Of a DNA stretch of 64,000 bases, positions 17,934 through 27,580 are shown piece by piece. The stretch's first letter is position 1; each line of letters starts with the position of its first letter. Made by a program: the position numbers and the translations under genes. The stretch is from Alkalicoccobacillus porphyridii (GTDB lineage: Bacteria > Bacillota > Bacilli > Bacillales > Bacillaceae_D). The stretch is taken from NCBI RefSeq assembly GCF_007293315.1, contig NZ_VLXZ01000014.1, positions 17,268-81,267 on the forward strand, read 5' to 3'. The notes under the pieces were generated by a model that was not told the origin of the DNA, searched no databases, and saw nothing but the letters and a program-made list of their open reading frames with translations.

Positions 17934-19157
17934 TTAATCTTTATATGGGTCAAACTCATTGGCGCCAGCCATACAAACTCCAATTGGACGAAGTATATGC
18001 TTCACATCAAGTGTATCTTTATGTGCTTTTAATACTGTTTTGAGCTTTTTATATACAAACGGACTTTCATCTGTACCTCCCCCACGAAGTTCAACTCCAT
18101 ACGAAGTTAAAGCGTCCTTCATCTGCTTAGGTGAGATCTCTCCACCACGCCGTTGCTTTGTTTTCCAGTTCATTTTTCCTGCTGCTTGGGTGCGGCTCAT
18201 GATTCGACCAGCACCATGAACAGTACTGTAATAAGCTGCTTTGTTTTCCTCTGTATCCTTGCCTTGTACAATAACCGATTCATCACCCATGCTTCCACCA
18301 ATGAAACCCCACTGCCCAGGAGCATTTGGCGTTGCACCCTTCCGAACAACCACCACTTCTTTGCCATTATGTGTTTCTTTCCAAGCAAAATTATGATGAT
18401 TATGTACTGTAAACGTAGCATGAGCCCTTAAGATACTAAGTACTTTATCGATCACATAATCACGACCTGCATACGCATATCGACCAGCTAATGTCATTGC
18501 CTGAAAGTACATGTCTCCTAAATCCGAATCCAGTTCAAATAAAGTCGGGACATCCTCCATCCTTTCGCCACCCACCTTATCATGAAACGCCTTTCCTTTT
18601 GCTAGATTCAAAAAGCCACTCGCTGTTTTGTGACCAAAACCACGGCTCCCAAAATGATTGGCAATCCAAATCTGGTTGGTCGCTTCCTCAACAAATAGAT
18701 CAACAAAATGATTTCCACTTCCAACTGTACCCAGCTGTTTTCTAGCTAGTTCGAGAAAAGTGTCTCGAGTACTCGCATCAATCTCATCAAATAATTGCCA
18801 AGAAGCATCGTCGAATAGTTCGTGGTCGACAGTCTCTTGATTTTGTCTTCCTATACCAAATGAAATCGTTTGTGCGATCTCATCCATTATTTTAGGAAGT
18901 TTTCGTTTTATATCCTTAAGCGTTACATCTGTTCGAACCGCTTTGTTGCCACAGCCAATGTCATAACCTACACCAGAAGGAGAAATCTGGCCATCATACA
19001 CCATCACCCCACCTACAGGCTGACTATACCCTTTATGGTGATCAGCCATCAGCAAGCTTTGAACCACACGTCCATGACTTGCACATGTTACGGCCTGATC
19101 AACGGCACTATCTAGTGGGCTTCCCCATACTCGTACCGAGCGAATGTCTTGATACAT
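17934..19157 (-). CDS. rtcB: RtcB family RNA-splicing ligase
   Basis: 407 residues from MYQDIRSVRV; GAGGTG lies six bases upstream of this ATG, and a GTG three codons earlier is within it. Metal- and GTP-site motifs are present: GVGYDIGCGNKAVRTD (about 65-80, Mn-binding Cys), GSGNHFVDLFV, HNHHNFAWKE, and STVHGAGRIMSRTQA with the guanylylated His. RtcB joins 2',3'-cyclic-phosphate or 3'-phosphate RNA ends to 5'-OH ends. No archease or RtcA gene accompanies it. It is a single-gene unit with its own terminator, so role and trigger are open; RNA repair after stress is the usual inference. Confidence 0.92.
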   Translation of the reverse strand: MYQDIRSVRVWGSPLDSAVDQAVTCASHGRVVQSLLMADHHKGYSQPVGGVMVYDGQISPSGVGYDIGCGNKAVRTDVTLKDIKRKLPKIMDEIAQTISFGIGRQNQETVDHELFDDASWQLFDEIDASTRDTFLELARKQLGTVGSGNHFVDLFVEEATNQIWIANHFGSRGFGHKTASGFLNLAKGKAFHDKVGGERMEDVPTLFELDSDLGDMYFQAMTLAGRYAYAGRDYVIDKVLSILRAHATFTVHNHHNFAWKETHNGKEVVVVRKGATPNAPGQWGFIGGSMGDESVIVQGKDTEENKAAYYSTVHGAGRIMSRTQAAGKMNWKTKQRRGGEISPKQMKDALTSYGVELRGGGTDESPFVYKKLKTVLKAHKDTLDVKHILRPIGVCMAGANEFDPYKD

Positions 19158-19208
19158 TTTATTCACCTCAAAGAATTTGAATTCATATCATCATACCATA
19201 AAATGACA

Positions 19209-19252
19209 TAAAAAAATTCGACCAACAACAGTACAATTGTCATTAGTCGAAT
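19209..19252 (-). terminator. Terminator of the que operon
   Basis: An ATTCGAC / GTCGAAT stem followed on the minus strand by seven T. It lies just after the queF stop. Confidence 0.75.
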
Positions 19253-19277
19253 GTAGGTCAATCAATAGAAGATCTAC

Positions 19278-19775
19278 TTATCGATTATCTATTTTCTCTG
19301 GATACAAATCATGATTCATTAGACGATGGTCAGCCATTTGTTCAAACTTGGTACCAGGCTTCCCATAGTTACAATAAGGATCAATACTAATCCCGCCGCG
19401 TGGGGTGAATTTCCCCCAAACTTCAATGTAACGCGGATCCATTAGCTCAATTAAATCATTCATAATTTTATTCATGCAGTCTTCGTGGAAATCCCCATGA
19501 TTTCTAAAGCTAAATAGATACAGCTTTAACGATTTACTTTCAACCATCTTCACATCAGGAATGTAGCTGATATAAATAGCAGCGAAATCTGGTTGCCCTG
19601 TAATTGGGCACAGAGATGTAAATTCCGGACAGTTAAATTTCACAAAGTAGTCGCGGTTTGGATGCTGATTTTCAAATACTTCAAGAATTCCTGGGTTGTA
19701 TTCCACTTCATATTTAGTACCTTGGTTACCTAGAAGCGTAACTCCCTCTAACTCTTCCTGCTGTCTTCCACTCAT
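19278..19775 (-). CDS. queF: NADPH-dependent 7-cyano-7-deazaguanine reductase
   Basis: 165 residues, the short unimodular QueF type. The catalytic Cys is in [16 protein letters not shown] (Cys near 55), and the QueF motif [20 protein letters not shown] (about 78-97) binds NADPH. It reduces preQ0 to preQ1, the last step before tRNA insertion. It is the fourth gene of queCDEF, 12 bases after queE, with GGAGGAAAT upstream. Confidence 0.97.
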   Translation of the reverse strand: MSGRQQEELEGVTLLGNQGTKYEVEYNPGILEVFENQHPNRDYFVKFNCPEFTSLCPITGQPDFAAIYISYIPDVKMVESKSLKLYLFSFRNHGDFHEDCMNKIMNDLIELMDPRYIEVWGKFTPRGGISIDPYCNYGKPGTKFEQMADHRLMNHDLYPEKIDNR

Positions 19776-19787
19776 TTGATTTCCTCC

Positions 19788-20498
19788 TTAAACACCGCGT
19801 TTATTGCCCCAGACAAGGGTATGAAGCTGTGGTAACACGCGGGCATTATTCATTGTGACTGAAGCCACAGCCTTATCAATCAACCATTCATATTTTTCAA
19901 GCAGATCCGAAACCAATGCTTGATCATTTGTTGTTGTTGCATCTTCATTCCCAACCTGTAAATAAAACGGGAACCCCGGGTAACGCAAATGAATGTCCTC
20001 TGCATAGGCAAAATCGGTATCGTCAAAAACTACAACTTTCAAACTTGCCTGTTCTTTAGATAATCGATCGTAAAAAACATCAAGCTTAGTAAAATCCGTT
20101 ATCATTCCTGAACTAGGGGGCTTTGGAGAAATAGTAATATCCGTAATCTCTTTTAACCAGTCCTGCCAGAACGTACCTTGAGTCTCTACTGCTGTTTGAA
20201 TATTTTCTCTAGAGAGCAAATCAATTAATTTGCCGATGCCTTTATGCAATGCGGGATTTCCTCCAGAAATCGTGACATGAGAAAATTGATCGCCACCGAT
20301 TTCTTTAAGCTGAGCGACTATATCCTCAGCTGTCATTGCTGTACTTGAACCAGTGCCATCCCATGTAAAGCTTGAGTCACACCAAGAGCACTTATAATCA
20401 CAGCCACCCGTACGCACAAACATCGTTTTTTTTCCGATGACCATGCCTTCTCCTTGAATCGTTGGACCAAAAATCTCCATCACAGGAATCTTGCTCAT
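19788..20498 (-). CDS. queE: 7-carboxy-7-deazaguanine synthase (radical SAM)
   Basis: 236 residues from MSKIPVMEIFGPTIQGEG. This start is chosen because its ATG overlaps the queD TGA by four bases (ATGA); a longer frame would run into queD. The radical SAM cluster motif is the QueE variant: the first Cys is in TGGCDYKCSWCDSSF near residue 30-45, binding the Fe4S4 cluster. GGNPALH and SPKPPSSG follow. It converts 6-carboxytetrahydropterin to CDG in preQ0 synthesis. Confidence 0.96.
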   Translation of the reverse strand: MSKIPVMEIFGPTIQGEGMVIGKKTMFVRTGGCDYKCSWCDSSFTWDGTGSSTAMTAEDIVAQLKEIGGDQFSHVTISGGNPALHKGIGKLIDLLSRENIQTAVETQGTFWQDWLKEITDITISPKPPSSGMITDFTKLDVFYDRLSKEQASLKVVVFDDTDFAYAEDIHLRYPGFPFYLQVGNEDATTTNDQALVSDLLEKYEWLIDKAVASVTMNNARVLPQLHTLVWGNKRGV

Positions 20499-20920
20499 GA
20501 TGCCCCGCCTTGCTTTGGACGATATACCACATAGCTTGTTGGTGTTTCTCGGACAAGCACTTGGAGACAAACAGGTTTATTTTCAAGTGTGTCTAATTCA
20601 GCTTGAACAGCTAGTCCAATTTGACGAGCTACCTCTTCCGTTGTTGGAGGCCGACCGTTAAACTCTTGATGATTATTTAATAATGTGTGGTCATAGCGTT
20701 TATGAATAATTGATTTGAGTCTTTTAAAATCAACTAAAAAACCAAGCTCATCTAGATTATCGCCTGCAATCGTCACGTTGATAAAATACGTATGACCATG
20801 CATATTCCGGCAATCTCCTGCTCGGTCATCATCAATATAATGAGCAGCAGCCAAATGCATATCTTTATTTAGTTCAAATGTATAGTTATGTGGAACCTGT
20901 GGGTAAAATTGCTGAAGCAT
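20495..20920 (-). CDS. queD: 6-carboxytetrahydropterin synthase
   Basis: 141 residues. The zinc-binding histidines are in LNKDMHLAAAHYI (about 18-30) and CRNMHGHTYFINVTI (about 38-52). DFKRLKSIIHKRYDHTLLN is the conserved QueD/PTPS region. It makes 6-carboxytetrahydropterin from dihydroneopterin triphosphate. The ATG overlaps the queC stop by one base, and the stop overlaps the queE start, so translation of the operon is coupled. Confidence 0.96.
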   Translation of the reverse strand: MLQQFYPQVPHNYTFELNKDMHLAAAHYIDDDRAGDCRNMHGHTYFINVTIAGDNLDELGFLVDFKRLKSIIHKRYDHTLLNNHQEFNGRPPTTEEVARQIGLAVQAELDTLENKPVCLQVLVRETPTSYVVYRPKQGGAS

Positions 20921-21585
20921 TAGGCTTGTACCTCCTTCCGACGAAGATAGGCATCAAATCCATTTCTTCGTAAAATACATGAAGGGCATTCGCCACAGCC
21001 ATCACCACGAATACCGTGATAACAAGTTAATGTTTTTTCTTGAATGTATGAAAGCGCGTCAAGTTGATCAGCCAGCTCCCATGTTTGTTCTTTATTTAAC
21101 CACATCAGAGGTGTGTGAATCACAAACTGTTCATCCATTGCCAAGTTCAGTGTTACATTAAGTGATTTAATAAACACATCGCGACAATCTGGATATCCGC
21201 TAAAATCTGTTTCGCATACGCCTGTAATTAAATGACGGGCTCCCATCTCACGCGCATAAACAGCGGCAAATGAAAGGAATAAATGGTTTCTTCCCGCTAC
21301 AAATGTAGAAGGTAACTCCCCTTCTTCTCCGTCTTTCACCTCGATGTCAGATCGGGTTAACGCATTGGCAGACAACTGATTAATTAAGCTCATATCTAGA
21401 ACATGGAAAGACACACCTAGCTCGTCAGCAATCTCACGTGCACATTCAATTTCCTCTGAATGGCGTTGTCCATAATCAAACGTTACGGTATGAACTTCCT
21501 TAAATTCTTTTAATGCCCAGAATAAACAGGTCGTGCTATCCTGACCGCCACTGAATACAACAACAGCCTTTTCTTCTTTTATCAT
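20920..21585 (-). CDS. queC: 7-cyano-7-deazaguanine synthase
   Basis: 221 residues from the ATG placed eight bases after AAAGGAG; a GTG one codon upstream is also possible. The PP-loop [12 protein letters not shown] (about 9-20) binds ATP. Four cysteines near the C-terminus ([20 protein letters not shown], about 188-207) bind zinc. It converts CDG to preQ0 with ammonia and ATP. It is the first gene of queCDEF and is preceded by a preQ1-I riboswitch. Confidence 0.97.
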   Translation of the reverse strand: MIKEEKAVVVFSGGQDSTTCLFWALKEFKEVHTVTFDYGQRHSEEIECAREIADELGVSFHVLDMSLINQLSANALTRSDIEVKDGEEGELPSTFVAGRNHLFLSFAAVYAREMGARHLITGVCETDFSGYPDCRDVFIKSLNVTLNLAMDEQFVIHTPLMWLNKEQTWELADQLDALSYIQEKTLTCYHGIRGDGCGECPSCILRRNGFDAYLRRKEVQA

Positions 21586-21675
21586 CACTCATTCTCCTTT
21601 TTTAAGGAAAAAGAGCATTCGTAACCCCATACACAGGAAAAAAACTGGTCCGGTTAACAAACTGAACACAGCCTA

Positions 21676-21710
21676 CCTTAGTTTTTTATAGAGGGAGTTC
21701 GCGAACCTCT
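21676..21710 (-). ncRNA. preQ1-I riboswitch controlling queCDEF
   Basis: On the minus strand the AGAGG...CCTCT helix encloses a TTCGCGAACTC loop, followed by the A-rich ATAAAAAACTAAGG tail. This is the compact class I preQ1 aptamer with its H-type pseudoknot. It lies about 90 bases upstream of queC. The region between aptamer and gene contains a T-run (AGTTTTTTTCC) that could end a terminator, but I could not define the expression platform confidently. Confidence 0.93.
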
Positions 21711-21860
21711 TATGCCTAATACAACGGCATCCTTACTCTTTTTGTACAGTACTTAGTGTATCATATTAATCAATAATCAGCTATTCTTTTCTCTTTGCTT
21801 AAAACTTGGTAATATAGGAGAGAATAGAAATTCAGTTTGTTACATTTGAGGAGGCTTTTT

Positions 21861-23090
21861 ATGTCTTTTGTTAATCAAGTAGAGAAATATGCAGACCTAG
21901 CTGTTAAAGTCGGCGTGAACATCCAACAGGGTCAAACGCTTGTCATTCGTACACCATTATTCGCGGCAGATTTTGTACGTATTGTAGCCAAAAAAGCATA
22001 CGAAGCTGGAGCTGGGCACGTTGAAGTGGAATGGTCAGACGAAGAGATCACTAAGTTGAAATTCCAGCTTGCACCAGATGAATCCTTTCATACATATCCA
22101 GAATGGCGAGCTAAAGGTTTAGAAGAGGAAGCGGAAAAGGGCTCTGCATTTTTGAGTATTACAGGAGCAGACCCTGATCTTTTAAAAGGAATGGACCCTT
22201 CACGCATTGCTAACGCTAATAAAGCAGCTGGTGCAGCTCTTAATGGATTTAGAAAATATATCACTTCAGATAAAGTCGCATGGTCCATTGTTGCTGTACC
22301 GTCTGTTGGTTGGGCTGAGACTGTTTTCCCAGAAGAAAAAGGCGAAGCTGCTGTCGAAAAACTATGGAATGCTATTTTTGCCGCAACCCGTATTGATCAA
22401 GCTGATCCTGTTGCAGCATGGAAGGACCATCTTAAAACGTTAGATGAGAAAATGGAGATCTTAAACAAACATCATTTCTCAGCCCTCCATTACACAGCTG
22501 ACGGGACAGATTTAACCATTGAGCTACCTGAAACTCATCTTTGGGTATCTGGCGGAAGCATTAGCAAAAGCGGCGTTGACTTTGTCGCAAACATGCCTAC
22601 AGAAGAAGTGTTCACTGCAGCTAAGAAAACAGGCGTTAATGGACATGTCACAAGTACAAAGCCACTGAGCTACGGCGGATCACTTATTGAAGACTTCACA
22701 TTAACCTTTAAAGACGGAAAAATTGTTGAAGCAACCGCAAAAAAAGGCCAAGAAACCTTAGAACATTTGCTTGAAAATGATGAGAACTCTCGTTACATCG
22801 GTGAAGTGGCCCTCGTGCCTCACAAATCACCTATTTCTGATACAAACATCATTTTCTTTAACACATTATTTGATGAAAATGCCTCTAACCACCTTGCCAT
22901 CGGTAGTGCCTATGCCTTTAATATTGAAGGTGGAAAAGAAATGTCTAATGAAGAACTCGAGAAAAACGGCATCAACACCAGCCAAACTCATGTTGACTTC
23001 ATGGTCGGATCTGCCACTATGGATATTGATGGAATTCAAGAAGATGGCAGCCGTGTCCCTGTCTTCCGTGATGGAAACTGGGCGATCTAA
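21861..23090 (+). CDS. Aminopeptidase, M29 family (AmpS/PepS-like)
   Basis: 409 residues from MSFVNQVEKY, with TTTGAGGAGG 5-10 bases upstream of the ATG. The start is typical of M29 metalloaminopeptidases (YADLAVKVGVNIQQGQTLVI). Later landmarks include the metal-site region TDLTIELPETHLWVSGG, NMPTEEVFTA, IGEVALVPHKSPI, FDENASNHLAIGSAY and the end HVDFMVGS. These enzymes remove N-terminal residues from peptides in the cytoplasm using two Co or Zn ions. It is monocistronic with a terminator right after the stop. Confidence 0.95.
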   Translation: MSFVNQVEKYADLAVKVGVNIQQGQTLVIRTPLFAADFVRIVAKKAYEAGAGHVEVEWSDEEITKLKFQLAPDESFHTYPEWRAKGLEEEAEKGSAFLSITGADPDLLKGMDPSRIANANKAAGAALNGFRKYITSDKVAWSIVAVPSVGWAETVFPEEKGEAAVEKLWNAIFAATRIDQADPVAAWKDHLKTLDEKMEILNKHHFSALHYTADGTDLTIELPETHLWVSGGSISKSGVDFVANMPTEEVFTAAKKTGVNGHVTSTKPLSYGGSLIEDFTLTFKDGKIVEATAKKGQETLEHLLENDENSRYIGEVALVPHKSPISDTNIIFFNTLFDENASNHLAIGSAYAFNIEGGKEMSNEELEKNGINTSQTHVDFMVGSATMDIDGIQEDGSRVPVFRDGNWAI

Positions 23091-23110
23091 AGATTAACAT
23101 ACAATACTTA

Positions 23111-23150
23111 AAGCCCCGCACTCCTATTCATTAGTGGTGTGGGGTTGTTT
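23111..23150 (+). terminator. Terminator after aminopeptidase
   Basis: A GC-rich stem (AAGCCCCGCAC against GTGTGGGGTT) followed by GTTTGTTTG. Confidence 0.8.
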
Positions 23151-23966
23151 GTTTGCAGTCATGTGTTTAGATTCTTGGTGGTGCGTTTGTTGTTCTTGGT
23201 ATGCGGGGGTTCTTTCTTGGGAACGGGCTCCTGGGCTTGATAATGCGTTCGCTCCTCTTGGTATGCTGGGCTTCTTTCTTGGTACTGGGCTTCCGGGCTT
23301 GGTAATGCGTTCGCTCCTCTTGCTATATTGGTCTTCTTTCTTGGTACTGTGCTCTCGGGCTTGGTAATGCGCTCGCTCCTCTTGGTATACTGAGCTTCTT
23401 TCTTGGTACTGTGCTTCCGGGCTTGGTAATCTGATCGTTCCTCTTGGTATACTGGGCTTCTTTCTTGGTACTGGACTTCCGGGCTTGGTAATGCGTTCGC
23501 TCCTCTTGGTATGCTGGGCTTCTTTCTTGGTACTGGGCTTCCGGGCTTGGTAATGCGTTCGTTCCTCTTGGTATGTTGGGCTTCTCTCTTGGTAACGGGG
23601 CCTGGGCTTGGTGATGTGCTCGGTCCTCTTGGTATGAGGGGCTTCTTTCTTGGTGCCGGGCTCCTGGGCTTGGTAATGTGCTCGGTCCTCTTGGTATGAC
23701 GGGGTTCTTTCTTGGTACCGGGCTCCTGGGCTTGTTAATGTGCTCGGTCCTCTTGGTATGCCGAGCTTCTTTCTTGGTACTGTGCTTCCAGGCTTGGTAA
23801 TCTGATCGTTCCTCTTGATATACTGGGCTTCTTTCTTGGTACCGGGCTCCTGGGCTAGGTGATGTGCTCGGTCCTCTTGGTATGCTGGGGTTCTTTCTTG
23901 GTACGCTTCTCCCGGGCTTGGTAATGTGGTCGGTCTGCTTGATTTGCCGTGCTTCTTCCTTGGCAA
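23124..23966 (-). CDS. Doubtful CDS spanning the 62-bp tandem repeat
   Basis: An open frame of 280 codons from a TTG start covers the repeat array. Because the unit is 62 bp, not a multiple of three, the frame rotates through three translations of the same DNA (YQER..., TKKE..., VPRK...). The inferred protein is very basic, rich in Lys, Arg, Gln and Pro, with no recognised fold. Its last codons overlap the aminopeptidase terminator. Frames on the other strand are open as well. I think the openness follows from the A-poor composition of the repeat; translation is not supported. Confidence 0.2.
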   Translation of the reverse strand: MPRKKHGKSSRPTTLPSPGEAYQERTPAYQEDRAHHLAQEPGTKKEAQYIKRNDQITKPGSTVPRKKLGIPRGPSTLTSPGARYQERTPSYQEDRAHYQAQEPGTKKEAPHTKRTEHITKPRPRYQERSPTYQEERTHYQARKPSTKKEAQHTKRSERITKPGSPVPRKKPSIPRGTIRLPSPEAQYQERSSVYQEERAHYQAREHSTKKEDQYSKRSERITKPGSPVPRKKPSIPRGANALSSPGARSQERTPAYQEQQTHHQESKHMTANKQPHTTNE

Positions 23967-23975
23967 GATACTCCG
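23172..23975. repeat. 62-bp tandem repeat, about 13 copies
   Basis: The unit begins CTTCTTTCTTGGTACTGGGC and recurs every 62 bp; one copy, near 23580, is 61 bp. Each unit is itself three diverged subunits of about 20-21 bp, each starting CTTGGTA. The + strand is strikingly poor in A: four A in one typical 62-bp unit. Copies differ by a few substitutions. The array fills the space between the aminopeptidase and the AGCS symporter. Confidence 0.95.
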
Positions 23976-24035
23976 GTTCTTAATTTACGCTCGCAACCCT
24001 TTCTAAGGCACACAAGCTCAAATCTTAGCATTACA

Positions 24036-24070
24036 ATAAACCTCTGAGGATAAATCCTCAGAGGTTTTAT
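24036..24070 (-). terminator. Terminator after AGCS symporter
   Basis: A perfect 13-bp stem (AAACCTCTGAGGA with its complement) with a four-base loop. The flanking T-tract on the minus strand is short. Confidence 0.75.
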
Positions 24071-24090
24071 AATTACCTACCACTATTTCT

Positions 24091-25443
24091 TTATGGTTCG
24101 AGTCGTTCTCCTCGTCTAAATTCTTGGAATTTTCTTGTTTCACTTACTACGACTCCGGATAGCAGGACTAATCCAATTAAGTTTGGAATGGCCATTAAGG
24201 CGTTAAAAATATCAGCAATGCCCCAAACGATGTCTAATTGAGAGGTAGCACCAATAAAGACAACAATGACATAAACAGAGCGATAAATATATGCATTCCG
24301 ATCTCCAAATAAGTATCCAAAACATTTCTCACCATAATATGACCAGCCTAATACCGTCGTATAAGCAAAGAAGACAATGCCTATCGTCACAATCAGCGCA
24401 CCATAATTAGGTAGTAACGCTTCGAATGCGACACCGGTTAAGATATCTGAATTGTTACTATCCATGCCAACGTACATTTGACTCATAACTATGACGAGCC
24501 CTGTGATCGTACAAACGATCATGGTATCTAAAAATGTTCCAGTCATTGACACAAGTGCCTGACGTCCTGGATAGTCTGTTTTGGCTGCAGCTGCGGCTAT
24601 AGGTGCAGAACCTAAACCAGCTTCATTTGAGAATACACCACGAGCCACCCCGTAACGTATAGCTGTTCCTAATATCCCTCCAGCTACTGACTCGCCTGTA
24701 AAGGCATCGGTAATAATCATACCAAATGCTTGAGGAACGAGATTAAAGTTCATTACTATAATAATCAAACCGCCAAGCAAATAAAATATTGCCATAAATG
24801 GAACGATCACAGAAGCAAATTTGGCAATACTCTTTATACCGCCTAGTAAAACCAGTGCTGTAAGAATGGTTAAGACAATGCCAGTTACCCAAGGGGCCAC
24901 ACCAAACGTAGAGTTAATTGAACCTGCTACCGTATTGGACTGAGTCATGTTTCCAATCCCAAAAGAAGCTAAAAATCCAAACAATGCAAAAAGAACAGCA
25001 AGCCATTTCCAACCTAGTCCTTTTTCTATGTAATACATCGGGCCGCCCGAAATCTCGCCTTTTTCGTTGACTACACGGTATTTTACAGCCAAAATGGCTT
25101 CTGCATATTTTGTAGCCATTCCAAAAAAGGCAGCTGCCCACATCCAGAAGATGGCGCCAATTCCTCCCATTAATACGGCTGAAGCAACACCTGCCATATT
25201 ACCTATTCCAAGGGTGGCTGCCATTGCCGTCATTAGCGATTGAAAATGAGAAATATCCCCTTTTTCATCTTTGCTTTTATCTGATTTGGTAAATACAAGT
25301 TTTAATGCATAAGGTAATTGAAAAATCTGTAGAAAGCCTAATCTCACCGTTAATAGGATACCTGTTCCCACAATTAATATTAATGTTGCCGGTCCCCAGA
25401 CAAGATCCCCGATGTCACCTACTAGTTGACTAAACCAATCCAT
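24091..25443 (-). CDS. Sodium:alanine/glycine symporter (AGCS family)
   Basis: 450 residues from MDWFSQLVG; GGGAGGAG lies seven bases before this ATG, and a longer frame lacks one. About 11 membrane helices are visible. AGCS signatures include FQSLMTAMAATLGIGNMAGV (about 68-87), GGPMYYIEKGLG (about 135) and RGVFSNEAGLGSAPIAAAAA near 265. The family imports alanine, glycine or related small amino acids with sodium. No other transport gene is adjacent. Confidence 0.95.
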   Translation of the reverse strand: MDWFSQLVGDIGDLVWGPATLILIVGTGILLTVRLGFLQIFQLPYALKLVFTKSDKSKDEKGDISHFQSLMTAMAATLGIGNMAGVASAVLMGGIGAIFWMWAAAFFGMATKYAEAILAVKYRVVNEKGEISGGPMYYIEKGLGWKWLAVLFALFGFLASFGIGNMTQSNTVAGSINSTFGVAPWVTGIVLTILTALVLLGGIKSIAKFASVIVPFMAIFYLLGGLIIIVMNFNLVPQAFGMIITDAFTGESVAGGILGTAIRYGVARGVFSNEAGLGSAPIAAAAAKTDYPGRQALVSMTGTFLDTMIVCTITGLVIVMSQMYVGMDSNNSDILTGVAFEALLPNYGALIVTIGIVFFAYTTVLGWSYYGEKCFGYLFGDRNAYIYRSVYVIVVFIGATSQLDIVWGIADIFNALMAIPNLIGLVLLSGVVVSETRKFQEFRRGERLEP

Positions 25444-25611
25444 CCAATTCTCCTCCCGTTGAAACAGCCTCTTTATATAAACATCTAGTCTACGTATTTC
25501 CCACCTCCCAGTCAATATCTTTGTCATATAATTCGACACAAATCTTCATTCCCCTTCAAGAAATACGTGGTATAAGATCCAATCAGAGGTTATTATGACG
25601 AATCTATATAG

Positions 25612-25651
25612 AAAAACCCCCTCTCACAGATGGTTGTGAAAGGGGGTTTTT
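25612..25651 (-). terminator. Terminator after acylphosphatase
   Basis: An AAAAACCCCCTCTCACA stem with its near complement, rich in GC and ending in T on the minus strand. Confidence 0.8.
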
Positions 25652-25658
25652 ATCACCT

Positions 25659-25934
25659 TTAATGTTTAACTGTAAAACCTTCTTCTTCATTTCGTGCATC
25701 CCTAATCTGATGCTGAATGTGTTCTACTTTAGCAAAGCGATTTTTTGTTTTAATTGCTTCTAGAAATGCATCAAATTGTTGATCATCCCCTTCAGCTTCA
25801 AGTTCTACGGTTCCGTCTGGAAGATTTCGAACCCATCCAGCCAATCCATAGTGCTGAGCTTGTTCCTGCGTGAAATATCGAAATCCGACTCCTTGAACTT
25901 TCCCTTCCACAATTAAATGATGTCGTTTATTCAT
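25659..25934 (-). CDS. acyP: Acylphosphatase
   Basis: 91 residues from [11 protein letters not shown], the usual acylphosphatase length. A longer frame starts inside aprX and is rejected because GAGGTGAG lies just upstream of this ATG. Catalytic Arg is in [12 protein letters not shown] and catalytic Asn in [12 protein letters not shown]. It hydrolyses acyl phosphates such as acetyl phosphate or 1,3-bisphosphoglycerate. It lies 55 bases after aprX in the same direction and may share its transcript. Confidence 0.95.
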   Translation of the reverse strand: MNKRHHLIVEGKVQGVGFRYFTQEQAQHYGLAGWVRNLPDGTVELEAEGDDQQFDAFLEAIKTKNRFAKVEHIQHQIRDARNEEEGFTVKH

Positions 25935-25989
25935 TAGACTCACCTCAGCTTTAGTCTTTATAGTTATATTTGACCTTTCTAGCTGATTG

Positions 25990-27330
25990 CTAAACATCAA
26001 ATGACTTGAGGATATGAATAGATTGTTCAATATTAAGATGACCCGTTTCCATCAATTTATTTGAATTAGCTTGCGTGGTCACGGAACCGCTTATTAATAA
26101 TTTTTTGACTGCATCAGGTGATAAGGTTCGGTTGTAATGTAATAGTAAGGCCACTGCCCCAGCACAGATAGGTGTTGACATTGATGTTCCTGACATTTTT
26201 GAATAATGCTTGTCAATCCGGTTCTTTTTCTCTAATCGATCAATATAAGATCCAGGAACTCGTAAAGAGATAACATCTACACCCTGAACCAGTATATCTG
26301 GCTTTGGTTTTCCATATATCGTCGGTCCACGACTAGAGAAGTCAGCGGTTTCTGCTGGATAGATGGTATCGTCTAATGCACCAACCGTTATGGCCCTTTC
26401 ACTAACTCCTGGACTTGAGATTGTACATCTTTCGGGACCACTGTTACCGGCAGCAATGAGTACGGTAATGCCTGACCGCCAGGCGGCTTCAACCATTTTT
26501 ACAAGTGGGTCTTCATTCTCATGTGCATATTTCATCGCATGGGTACCTAATGATAGGGAAATAATCTGAATTGGATTTTCTTTATGAGTTTGATTAAATT
26601 TAATGCACCAATCCAGTCCTTGTATAATCCGCTCAATGGTTCCTGTTCCTGTTCGATCAAGAACCTTTATGGCAATGATGTCGGCTTCAGGAGCTAATGA
26701 TTTATATTTCCCTTTAGAAAGATGACCATTTCCAGCTGCATTTCCTGCACAATGCGTACCATGACCATTGTCATCGTAAGGGCGTGTTCGATTGTTTACA
26801 AAATCTACAAATGCACGTAGTCTACCTTGCAAATCCTCATGTTCATAAACACCTGTATCAATAATAGCTATCGTTACACCTTTGCCAGTTAATTTAGATG
26901 TATTGAAGAAAGAACTAGGTTCATGTACGTTGATGTCCTGATGTGCTCCACCCGTATCAAGTGCTTTAATCATTCGATTAAGATAGACTTTTTTCACCTG
27001 ACTACATTGTGTAATTAACATCTCTAAACCGTCCGGTGTGATAAGTGCACTGCAACAATCAATGTGTGCAAATTCATTTTTGATCGCGCATTTAGTGTTG
27101 AGTTGAAATAAATGCTCCACAATCATTTTGTTAAAAAAGAAGGGATTAGGCTCAAATTCGATAATAACCGAGAGTTTTTTTTTACTACGAATACATTTTT
27201 CTATAAACCCATGTAAAAAACATGGTACGAATCGAAGTGGTTTATATAAGCTAATTATGGCATCGCGTAATGGTCTATCCAGTTTAACTGAATGACCTCT
27301 CACAAATTTAACCATAGAATAATGAAACAT
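25990..27330 (-). CDS. aprX: Subtilisin-like serine protease, AprX type
   Basis: 446 residues from [10 protein letters not shown], close to the B. subtilis AprX length. There is no signal peptide, as for AprX, which is thought to act inside the cell. An N-terminal domain of about 140 residues precedes the S8 catalytic domain. The triad is visible: Asp in [13 protein letters not shown], His in [13 protein letters not shown], Ser in [22 protein letters not shown] stretch lies upstream of the chosen ATG; the frame stays open further upstream without a ribosome site. Confidence 0.92.
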   Translation of the reverse strand: MFHYSMVKFVRGHSVKLDRPLRDAIISLYKPLRFVPCFLHGFIEKCIRSKKKLSVIIEFEPNPFFFNKMIVEHLFQLNTKCAIKNEFAHIDCCSALITPDGLEMLITQCSQVKKVYLNRMIKALDTGGAHQDINVHEPSSFFNTSKLTGKGVTIAIIDTGVYEHEDLQGRLRAFVDFVNNRTRPYDDNGHGTHCAGNAAGNGHLSKGKYKSLAPEADIIAIKVLDRTGTGTIERIIQGLDWCIKFNQTHKENPIQIISLSLGTHAMKYAHENEDPLVKMVEAAWRSGITVLIAAGNSGPERCTISSPGVSERAITVGALDDTIYPAETADFSSRGPTIYGKPKPDILVQGVDVISLRVPGSYIDRLEKKNRIDKHYSKMSGTSMSTPICAGAVALLLHYNRTLSPDAVKKLLISGSVTTQANSNKLMETGHLNIEQSIHILKSFDV

Positions 27331-27580
27331 TATATACCCCCATTCTACCCTCCATTCCTTATAGATTATGTCTAGAACCAATGTTGGACCGGATGTTTGT
27401 CCTTTATATGTGATAAAAGGCATATGTATCATGTCCTAATTGATTTCTTAAATAATTTATATGTAAGGGTTTTCAAATCACATCAAATGGGGTATACTAC
27501 AAATATCACAAATTAGACACAACTTGGACACCAGTTGTTCATATATTAAATAAATGAGCAAAACAAAGGAGATGGATAAA

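Noticed and set aside
23172..23975. CRISPR-like array
   Set aside because: The repeats are contiguous 62-bp units without unique spacers, and no cas genes are near.
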